A stretch of 64,000 bases of DNA from Marsupella aquatica. Lineage: Eukaryota > Marchantiophyta. The translations under genes and the position numbers were made by a program. Every line of letters starts with the position of its first letter. Positions within the stretch are counted from its first letter, which is position 1. Where the stretch lies: the NCBI GenBank assembly GCA_973895155.1, contig OZ316899.1, positions 930,001-994,000 of the forward strand. The letters run 5' to 3'. Below, one piece after another: positions 55,747 through 64,000 of this stretch. The notes under the pieces are model-generated. The model was not told the DNA's origin and made no database searches. It was given only the letters and a program-made list of their open reading frames with translations.

Positions 55747-58646
55747 TTAGCCGTTTCATCCAATTGGTCTACATCCTTAACTTCCTCCGGAATTGCAGCT
55801 AAAAAGGTGGATTCTATTGTAAAGCAGTCCTCGACCTCTTCGTCTTCTTCTTCCAAGTCACCTTCCATTGGTTCTTGCCATAATCCGCTGGGGGGTACCT
55901 CTGGTCCAAAGACACCTTCTTCGGTTAGGTTAGTGAAGCATTCTAACCAACGTACTTCATCGGCCGACTCCAGTCCACTATCGTACCCATCTACTTCCCT
56001 TATGCTTTTCCTACGGTCATCCTTAGTGTCCCAGGATACCGTGATAGAGGGGGTCCCGAAAGTGAACTGCTTTTTACCCCAATCTTCTATTACCTCGGCT
56101 AGGTACAGCCATGGCCTACCAATCAATAGCCGGAATGACGTAGGATTTACCGGCTTCATTACTACATAGTTAATGCTAAAGAAGATACCTCCTATCTCTG
56201 TCTTGATGCCGGTTAACACTCCCGTCGGAATGACCTGATATCCATTGGCCATGTTCAACACTCTTCCAGTCATCTCCGGTGTTAGACCCCACCCTTTTGC
56301 TGTTGAATCAATCATAATACATACCCCTGATCCTCCATCGATGGGTACCCGTAGTAATAATTCTCCTTGAATCATTAATGGTAATGCTGGGGCTCCTTGA
56401 TCTTCTTCTATCATTAGTACGTCGGATCTGGTTGCTACCTTGGGTAATCTCGGCTTGCCGAGAATAGCCTTCCTTAATTGCTTCCGGAAGTACGGGCTAT
56501 TTTTCAATAGTTGACCTACTGTTGCCGAGACTCTAGATTCTAGTACATCTTTAGCCAGGTCATAGGGAACAATCGGCTTCTCTTCTGGTGGTGTTTCCGT
56601 CTTGGATTCGGCCAGTTTTGCCACGCTAGTCTCCACAGCTGTTGGGTCTTCCGAAGCAAACAATGCTTTTGCTCGTTTTACATCCTTGGCAATGGCTTCG
56701 GTATTCTCCAGGGTTTCTAATTCTCTTAGTTGTTCCTTAACACTAGCCGTAACAGAGGGGTAGAACAACTTAGGATGATCTCGATTGAAGTCGCTATCTT
56801 GTGAAGGATTGGTTTCACTGGTGGGCTCATGGCTTACCTGTATTGCCGGAGCCCTCCCTTCTCCTTCTGTTGATGTTGACGAAGAGTCGATCCTTTCCTT
56901 CGTAACCTTCCCTTTATTTTTGGCCAGCCCATCCCACCTTTCCTTCCTTCTGGTAGATCGAGTAGAGACCCGGTAGCAATCATGATCTAAATCCTCCTCT
57001 GAGAAGGTTGATAGGGCTTCGGCCTCATCATCAGATGGTACGAACTCTGCCTCGGCATCCTCTTGCCATCCTAGTTCGATGTGGTTGATTTGAACTCCTC
57101 CGGGGGTAGTACCTGGCGGTAAGATCTTGATCGGCAAAAGCTTATGATTTGCGGCCAGGCCTGCCAACCAAGTAGGACATTGCCCTAGCATATGACCTTC
57201 CTGTCGGCATCCCATACATAGCTGAGCTGGTTGTCCATCACCCTGTTTGCGTGCATTCGGGCATTCTCTAGCAAAATGGCCAGGTTGACCACAATTATAG
57301 CACGCCGCAAATCTTTGCACATTCGGCCTAGGAGGTACTGACGGGTTCTGAATAATCCGAGGATACATCTCTCCTGGATTGTTCCTTAACCCTGACCACA
57401 GAGATGCAGGTCTGTTGGATAGGTCTCGTGCTCCAGTCTCACTGATGCCGAAAACACTATCAGCGGCATCTCCCAAAAAGTACTCTACTTCTCCCTGACA
57501 TGGTCTGATCTCGGCCACATGCCGAACATGATTAGTATTAAGCTTAGGACAAGCATCTTTATGGTGTCCGGTTTTATAACATAAGGCACACCATACAGAG
57601 CTATCCTCCTGTACTACCTTCTTCTTTGGTTTTACCTCTGCAATGATAGCCTTAAGTTGCTCGGTAAGGGCTACGATGTTATCTGGTGGCTTAGCCTCCA
57701 TCTTGACTTTCGTCTTCCCTCTCCTTCTGCCCTTCCTTTTCCTAGTTTTTTCTTCTTCAGAACTAGAAGATGACTCACTCTTGCTACTCCCACTATTCGA
57801 GCTTGACTTATCACTTCTAGACTTCTTGGAATGTTTCTTCTTCTTATCTTTTTTCTTGTGGGGTGATCCCTCCTCTGATGAGGAACTCTCAGACTTAAGC
57901 TGTTTCTTCCGGCTTGTGATATCTGCATTAATGTATAATTGAATATCCTTAATTGCTTCGGCTAAGGTCTCCGGGTTCTCCTTCCTAATTGCAAAACTCA
58001 TCTTCTGTGGCAAAGCATTCACCAACCATTGAAGTTGCATACCTTCAGATGCATTGGTCTTTGTACGTCTTACCAGTTTCTGAAAGCGTTGCAAGAACTT
58101 CCTGAAGGATTTGTTCTCCTTGAACCGAAGTTGTCCCAACTTCAGCACTGCTAGTTCTGAAGTTCCAATGGGTCGAAACTCCTTAACAAAGAGTGTTTTG
58201 AAGATATCCCAGATGGCTTGATCTTCCACATCTAATGCTCTGTACCAAGGCCTAGCCTCACCCTTGAACAGGCCGGGAAGAATCTGCATCTTGATGGCCG
58301 ATTCTCCATTTGCTGCAGCGGTTCCCTCGAAATCATCCAACCATTCGTCCGGATCCTCATCTCCTCTCCCATGAAATGCCTTGTAATGTATGCGCGACCG
58401 CTGGCTCAATCTGGTCCCTGGCCTCTCGTCTGGCCGTGCCTCTGGTTCCCCCATGTCGGTTGGAGACTCACTTCTCCTTACCGACTCTTCTTCTGGTATG
58501 TCTTCTTCGACGCCACTTCCAGTTTCGGAGCTACCAGCTCTTTCTGCCCCTCTCAGTCGCTGTGTATCATGCCACCCGGCGAGCTGCTGCAGTCGAGCTC
58601 TCTCCCGTTGAATCACTCTTTCTTCCCTCGGCGTAAGGTCAGTCAT
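55653..58646 (-). CDS. gag-pro: gag-protease polyprotein of copy D
   Basis: Uninterrupted 997-residue frame from ATG 58646. All three CCHC knuckles are intact, including CYNCGQPGHFAREC, which is mutated in copy C. The protease has IDGGSGVCIM. Together with copy B it gives the consensus of the family; differences among the three are scattered single residues. Confidence 0.93.
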   Translation of the reverse strand: MTDLTPREERVIQRERARLQQLAGWHDTQRLRGAERAGSSETGSGVEEDIPEEESVRRSESPTDMGEPEARPDERPGTRLSQRSRIHYKAFHGRGDEDPDEWLDDFEGTAAANGESAIKMQILPGLFKGEARPWYRALDVEDQAIWDIFKTLFVKEFRPIGTSELAVLKLGQLRFKENKSFRKFLQRFQKLVRRTKTNASEGMQLQWLVNALPQKMSFAIRKENPETLAEAIKDIQLYINADITSRKKQLKSESSSSEEGSPHKKKDKKKKHSKKSRSDKSSSNSGSSKSESSSSSEEEKTRKRKGRRRGKTKVKMEAKPPDNIVALTEQLKAIIAEVKPKKKVVQEDSSVWCALCYKTGHHKDACPKLNTNHVRHVAEIRPCQGEVEYFLGDAADSVFGISETGARDLSNRPASLWSGLRNNPGEMYPRIIQNPSVPPRPNVQRFAACYNCGQPGHFARECPNARKQGDGQPAQLCMGCRQEGHMLGQCPTWLAGLAANHKLLPIKILPPGTTPGGVQINHIELGWQEDAEAEFVPSDDEAEALSTFSEEDLDHDCYRVSTRSTRRKERWDGLAKNKGKVTKERIDSSSTSTEGEGRAPAIQVSHEPTSETNPSQDSDFNRDHPKLFYPSVTASVKEQLRELETLENTEAIAKDVKRAKALFASEDPTAVETSVAKLAESKTETPPEEKPIVPYDLAKDVLESRVSATVGQLLKNSPYFRKQLRKAILGKPRLPKVATRSDVLMIEEDQGAPALPLMIQGELLLRVPIDGGSGVCIMIDSTAKGWGLTPEMTGRVLNMANGYQVIPTGVLTGIKTEIGGIFFSINYVVMKPVNPTSFRLLIGRPWLYLAEVIEDWGKKQFTFGTPSITVSWDTKDDRRKSIREVDGYDSGLESADEVRWLECFTNLTEEGVFGPEVPPSGLWQEPMEGDLEEEDEEVEDCFTIESTFLAAIPEEVKDVDQLDETAKWGAVAGTVDFLQALWQSRRGPQRHRSSARN

Positions 58647-58693
58647 TACCTACGCTTCCGTTCTAACTTCATATCTCACGGCTTAAGAAATGC

Positions 58694-58711
58694 CCCCTCC
58701 ATCTAGCGCCA
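58694..58711 (-). promoter_or_regulatory. Primer binding site of copy D
   Basis: TGGCGCTAGATGGAGGGG on the minus strand, four bases from the LTR border at 58716, as in copies B and C. Confidence 0.8.
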
Positions 58712-58715
58712 AAAA

Positions 58716-61700
58716 TGTGGTGCGTCCCATGGCTCCCTAAACCCAAGAAACCCCCCAGCTCAAGCCGATTCCCGCAGGTTTCGCGCTTGGCGAGGCCGTT
58801 TTCGCGGCTTAGCGGCATGGGACGCTGCTAACCTTCTACTACTACTATTAACATTTTACACACATATACTGGACAGATCCTTCATCGGGTCATGAGATAC
58901 GTAGCCGGCCTAATATAGGCCTTCCCCTGTCTTCCCCTGTCTTCCCCTCCGTCTTGTTAGGTATGTTTGGATTCCGCCGCCGGAATGATCCCCAATAGGC
59001 TTGGTTAAGCCGCTAAGACCTCTCTCAGCTCGACACATCCAACTCTCACTCCCCTGCTTACTTTCCTTCTTTCTGTTGATGTGGGCACTCTTCACACAAG
59101 TTAATGCGACACACAAATAGCAAAATGACTCATTCTGACTGAGTCATACCATGCACTTGCCATACAAACAGTACATCTCATACACAAGTTCTGCGAACTA
59201 AGCCGTGAGGCCAACTCTATTCAGCTCTTAGGCATGAGGAAACATGAATATACACAAGGGTCACTGTATGACTAACCGAGAGCTTCTCGTACTACTTGAT
59301 CCCAGCCCGGCTGGTGCAAACTAAAAACTTGCTAAAGAAGAGGCCCTGAGCTCCCCGCTGCCCAGGTACTTATCCTGGTAGTGGATCCGCCATTCTTTGC
59401 ATCGTAAGCCTAATCTACTTAACAGTAATCTACTTGCCCGAATCTACCTATGTACAGCAAGGCAGGAGCACAAGTGTTGCTCCTACCAGTGGGACCGCAA
59501 TCCCACTAAGCTAAGTGTCAGGGCCGCTCCTGGTTCTGATCCTAATCCTAAACGTGGAGATCCGTGCCCGCCCTGCCCACTCACGCCTCCTCCCTCCACG
59601 TCCGCCCTCCCTAAAAGGAACGGCGCCCTTGCACCGTCACGACACCGGTGGTGGATCCTCAATGGACGCCCCCAACACTTCCTCCTCAGCCACTGCCGTT
59701 GGCCCGCCTACTGACAGATTACCTGCCCTTGACCGAGTCAACTCTTCCTCGGCCTGACTGGGTCCACCTTCGGCTTCAGCCTCGACACCGGCCTCGGCAA
59801 TACCCACGGCTTCGGCTTCAGCCACCCCCACGGCTTCGGCTTCAGCCACTCCCTCGGCTTCGGCCTCCCCTTCCCCTAGGGTAGTTGGATCCTTAGCTGT
59901 GACCCTGTCTGGGGTCGGTGCCGGGTCTACCTCCTTGATCACCACGGCCTGTGAAGTCGTATTACTCCTTGACCCTGAAGGTTTCCGCTTCTTCTTCGTT
60001 GGTGGCTCGGCAGCTGGTCCCTTCCCCTTCCCACTTACCTCCGGCACTGGTGCAGGTGGCGCGGCTTGTCCTTCGGCAATTACCACCCCTGGTAACTGGT
60101 TTGTCCCAACAGGAGATGGACCTGCTGCAGCTAAGCATTTAAATACTGCGGCTTGTTTCTTCAGCCGCTCTGTTTGGTTGTCGGCCCGCCGCTGTAGGTT
60201 CTCCATCTTCCTCGTGATTTCCTCCAACTCCTCTTGGGTTTCATCCAGGTCCTTACGTGCCCCCTCCAGCTCGTTTTTGGCCTCCTCCTGCTCCCTGTGG
60301 GCTTCCTCCAATTCCTTCTTCAAGGTAGCCTTCTCCTCCTGGGTTGCTCTTAGCTCCTTGTCGAGCTCTGCAATGATGACAGACTCCATCTGGTTCATCT
60401 TGGCGTAAGTCTGTTCGAGCATCTCGTCCTTCTCCCTTAGGTCGGCCTTGAAGCTGGCCGTCAGGGACGCAAGCTCCTGCTGCAGCGCCATAATCCCTTG
60501 ATAGGATTTCCCTAACTCGACCTCCTTCTGCTCAAGGGCTCCGCGGATTTTCTCGAGCTCCCCTTTCAACGCCCATTCCTTTCTTTGGGTCTCCGCCATG
60601 GCCCGGCTGTTGGCTGTTATGTGGGCCTCCTCTGTATTCTTCAGCTCTTGCTTCCACTTTTCCCTTTCTTTGATCGTGTCGGCCAACTCTTCCTACGTCT
60701 GAGTCAGTTTATCCTTGATATTCTGATTATCAGCCTGCGCGGCGTCCAACTGCCCCTGCATGATGTTCAGCTCATGTCGTTTAATCCGCAGTTCATCTTG
60801 GGCTTTCTTGGCCGCCCTTAGATCTTCAATCTCGGCTTCCATCCTCCTAAGCCGCCGAATGACCTCGTCCTTCTTGCTTCTCTCTAAAGCCACCGCTTCT
60901 TCTAATTGGTGCTTCTCCAACTGCTCCCTATGGAAAAAGGGTCCTACCTCCAACTCCTCTCCAAAGATGCCGAGCGCAAGTTCCCCACACATCTCACCAT
61001 ACTCCATGGCTCTATTCTTAGCGTAGGTGGAGTAAGTAGAAGTGATCGGCATCGCCCATCGTGGCCTCTGCTCCCAAGCCGTCCTGCGGATCTCTTCAAT
61101 CGTGGCTAGAGGTTTGCTTCCTTTTTCGGCTAGCCGCCTGATGTCCTCCGGCCAATCTCCTCCTGGTAAATCCTTTTCCTTAGCCAGGGCGGCCTCTTCC
61201 TCCTGCTTGATTCGCTCCTGAAATTCCTGCACCGTCTGTTTTATGCCGTCGAAGCTCGGGGGAGCAACATCTGGTGGGGGAGACTCAGGGCTACTCTGCT
61301 GGTTGGGGTCCCCTCGCACTACCCTTGGAAGTGTGGGGACAAACCGGCCACAGGTCCTTACTCCTGGAACGTGATGGTCCGACCCATAGCCGGAATTATC
61401 ATGGTTGCAGTCCTCCACTGCCTCCTCTACCTCTTGGATTTCCGGCTTCTCCCTCTCCTCTTCCTCGGTAGGAGCTTCAGGCAATTCTGCCTCAGATTCG
61501 GAGCTTGAGGTTCCCACGTACATTCGAACACCTGGCTTGGATTCCGGCCTGATTCTCTCGTCTCCAGCAAAGGGGTTTTCTCTTGTGAGCCGGTGTAGGC
61601 CTACCTCTGTAGTAGTGTCCTGCATGGTTGCCGTTGCCGTTGTTGTTGCCGATGCCGATTTCTTTTCTTTCTCCAGTAGTTTCAGCAGACTCTGCATGCC

Positions 61701-62908
61701 TGGTTGCTGCATCGGCAAGTCTTCCTTCCTGGGCCTAAACACCTGCTCGATCGTAGGACTAACAGGTGGTTGAGGCTTCTCAGCCAACGGCCTCGGCGTT
61801 GGAGCTTCCTCGGGTGCCCTTACCTGTAGGGGAAGTACCGGGGCAAAAGTCTGACCTCTGGCATACCGGCACAACAGCGGCATGTGATAGCCAAGCCGCG
61901 ACACGCTCCCCATGCCGATTACCTGCTGCTCCTCCTTTAAGATCTTCTTCAATTGGTTGAGGAGGTACCCGTTGTAGTCCCGGGTTGGGTCTGGCCTTTC
62001 TGCCAGATAGACCTGTGCCTTGCCGATCTCTGCCCTCGGCAAGTTACAATGCATGGTCACCCGCAAGAAGTCGATCATCTCTCCTATGTGCGGGTTGGTG
62101 CAGGTGTTCCGGAAGAAGCCATTCTTCGTTGATGGCCCGGGGAACGACCGGAACTCCTTGTCAGGCAAGGTCTTCCTGGTATCAACTTTGGTCTTATTGC
62201 CCATCGGCAAGCCAAACACTTCGGCAATCACCTTGGGAGTAAGATAGAAATCCTTCCCATATATCCTCGTGCAATTGGTCTCGGGTTCCCATGACCCCAC
62301 GAATTCTAATAGGTCTGACTCCGGTACCTCCGGCTTCAGCCATGGTAATCTTACAAAGGCCTCCAAGCCGGATCCGGCCATGAAGCCTTGGTACTTCTTG
62401 GTCTGCATGGCCGTAAAGCATGCATCCTCCTCCCGTGCAAAATGTAGTTGCACCTCCACCGGTAGGGTTGCCGCCCAGCCCTTCCAGGTGTCATCCCTGG
62501 TTGGAATGGCCTTGATGGGATCGACCTCCTCCTCTTCGGCTTCTCCCTGCCTCCTGCTCTGCTGCTCGGCTGGCTTCTTTGGTGCCGTCGACCTCGTTCT
62601 TTTTGCCGGGGTGGCTTCATCGTTGACGGCTCCCTTCCTCTTCATCTCTGCTGCCGTGGAGGTTTCTCCTAGCACCGTTGCCTGGGTCCACCTTTCCGTG
62701 CTACCCTTTAATTCCCAGTGTATGTCATTGCAGTTCTTGATGGCCTCTCGGATGCCGACGACGCTGTCCTTGCAAAACAGAAGATCGTCGAGTTGATTGG
62801 AAGTAGGCATCCACAGGAACTCGTCCTTGATGAGTTCGCCTCCTAAGAAAGCCGTCTTCTGCAGCTCCCACAATCGAGCGAGCTCCTGCCGTTCTCGAGC
62901 TGCCCTTT
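58716..62908 (-). repeat. 5' LTR of copy D, truncated at its outer end
   Basis: 4193 of 4657 bp remain. The non-coding tail (58716-59636) is intact, with the TGACTCA inverted repeat at 59125-59147; the outer 464 bp, with the start of ORF3, are missing. The end of ORF3 carries copy B type variants (CCTCCTCAGCC, AGCTGTGACC, GGTGCCGGG). Confidence 0.92.
59637..62908 (-). pseudogene. ORF3 in the truncated 5' LTR of copy D
   Basis: The N-terminal part is lost at 62908 and TAG at 60693-60695 replaces CAG in the coiled coil (KLTQTQEELAD). The remainder is open and close to the intact copies. With copy B this is the second young LTR whose ORF3 is lost by a single C-to-T type stop. Confidence 0.88.
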
Positions 62909-64000
62909 TGTCAAACACTTGCCAAGGAGCTTAAGCGGCTTTTCTCCCCAAAAGACTACCTAATACCTGCTCCATGTCATACCAGGGTCACAAAGGATTG
63001 ACAAAACTTCTGAAGTGTGCTTACAATGTCCAATCACTCCATACATAAGTAGTTTCAACTCTCCACTTCTAGAGAGGTAGTCCCCTTGACTACTTTTGTA
63101 CTCACCCCTTCCCCTCTCCTCTACTCCAAGGATCAGCAAGGGGGATCTCCGCTCCAAGCTGTCACCTTAGAGTAGATTCTCACACAAACACCCAAGAACC
63201 CAAAGTACTTTCCTCTTCAAGCTTAAGTCTCCTCAAGACCCTCAAAGTAGTGTTACCCCTCAACCTTGCCCCCCTGGCCTTGGTTTGGGTCCACACATCC
63301 CCTTTGAGCCCTAGAGAAGGCTCCTCTATCTAAGGACTCTTCCTCTTGTTCTTACTTCTTGTTAACACCACACACCAAGCAAAGTACTTTCCACCCTCAA
63401 GCTATAATCCTCTCTAAGTCTCAAAGTAATGCTATACCTTAACCTTGCCTCCTTGGCCTTGGTTTTGTACTAGCACATCCCCTTCAAGCTTAGACCAAGA
63501 TTATACCATAGCATGGACTCTTCTCTTGCTCTCATATACTTCAAATGCACTCACACTTAATGGTCACAATGAAGATTGGTAAGTCTCCTTTTATTGCATC
63601 ACCTTTACAACAAAAGTTCACTACACATTCTCCACACTAAGCATGGACCACCTCTCCTTTCTCAAGCTTAGCCCTACCTTGGCAAGGTAGAGATTTCACT
63701 TAAGAGATGAGACTCCCGGTCCCTAACAAATGAAAACTTCCTCCTTATATACTATCTCCTTCCACATCACACCAAGCTTGACCTGGGGTCCAACTATACC
63801 TCCCCCAAGTCCTCCTAACACACAAAGTCCAACTCTATAGTTCATAGCCCACCCTACTACTTGCTATTTTGCCTCCTTCCAAGCCCTGGAATATGCCACA
63901 CATGAGTGGTATGCTTTGACTTCCAAACCTACTCCCACTTATGGTCCTCCTCACCAGCTTACCAACCCACTTGAAAGCTCGCAAAAAGAGTGAGTGAGTC
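62909..64000. other. Unassigned non-coding stretch right of copy D
   Basis: No protein-coding frame is recognisable. It is C/T-rich on the plus strand and contains a degenerate tandem duplication. On the minus strand TATATAAGGAGGAAG (around 63740-63755) is TATA-like, so this may be the promoter-bearing LTR of another minus-strand element, which I cannot name. Confidence 0.35.
63201..63560. repeat. About 179-bp degenerate tandem duplication
   Basis: CAAAGTACTTTCC, then AAGCT, CTCAAAGTA(G/A)TG, CAACCTTGCC, GGCCTTGGTTT and CACATCCCCTT occur in the same order from 63201 and again from 63380. Two units with many substitutions. Confidence 0.65.

Larger units (their letters stand above)
47835..62908 (-). 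mobile_element. Copy D: near-complete Ty3/gypsy element, right (5') LTR truncated
   Basis: Left LTR 47835-52491 (4657 bp), internal 52492-58715 (6224 bp, same as C) and 4193 bp of the right LTR. The right LTR breaks off inside ORF3 at about 62908, after GCTGCCCTTT, and is followed by unrelated DNA, so no target duplication can be checked. Gag-protease is open and pol has one nonsense codon. The two LTRs differ at linked sites, suggesting conversion or recombination. Confidence 0.92.

Noticed and set aside
1-64000. CRISPR array, bacterial operon or phage system
   Set aside because: There are no spaced direct repeats of that kind, and introns, plant transposase domains and LTR structures show a plant nuclear genome.

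Overview
This window is repeat-rich nuclear DNA of a land plant: nested transposons with no host gene I can recognise. The evidence is a Tat/Athila-like Ty3/gypsy LTR retrotransposon family (RT box FIDDF, integrase without chromodomain) and a CACTA (En/Spm) DNA transposon with introns and plant-type transposase domains. The species cannot be read from the sequence.

The window is dominated by five copies of one Ty3/gypsy family, here A to E. The reference is copy C (19402-34939, minus strand), which is structurally complete: two 4657-bp LTRs (19402-24058 and 30283-34939), a 6224-bp internal region with PBS, gag-protease, pol and PPT, and a 5-bp target duplication GGTTA on both sides. Most of each LTR is one open reading frame of 1206 codons (ORF3: a plant-transposon-like N-terminal region, a long coiled coil and two basic nuclear-localisation-like patches). 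The extra gene therefore lies inside the LTR and exists twice per insertion. Copy B (6346-16025) and copy D (47835-62908) are close relatives; A (1-6345 plus a remnant at 16026-16193) is older; E (40789-42792) is an older LTR fragment on the plus strand. None keeps an uninterrupted pol, but ORF3 is intact in three LTRs.

The second system is a decayed CACTA transposon in two blocks (16194-19401 and 34945-40788), split by copy C. It holds a minus-strand En/Spm-type gene (three exons, 16448-18804) and, diverging from it, a plus-strand locus with a TNP2-like transposase (Transposase_21, DUF4218, DUF4216) and an exon coding for a SET-domain protein. A SET methyltransferase-like domain inside a CACTA transposon is the most unexpected content here. 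Clusters of the motif TCCGAT/ATCGGA mark the right subterminal region, the divergent promoter and an intron; the right terminus carries the CACTAG tip.

The nesting order can be read: a coiled-coil ORF (42793-43326) was interrupted by LTR E; CACTA inserted into the ORF3 of E; A and C inserted into CACTA; B inserted into the gag of A; later a deletion fused the right LTRs of B and A. Almost every premature stop is a C-to-T change in a CG or CHG context, as expected for methylated, silenced repeats. The flanks (43.3-47.8 kb and 62.9-64 kb) hold a degraded gag-like fragment, two short tandem duplications and otherwise unrecognised non-coding DNA.
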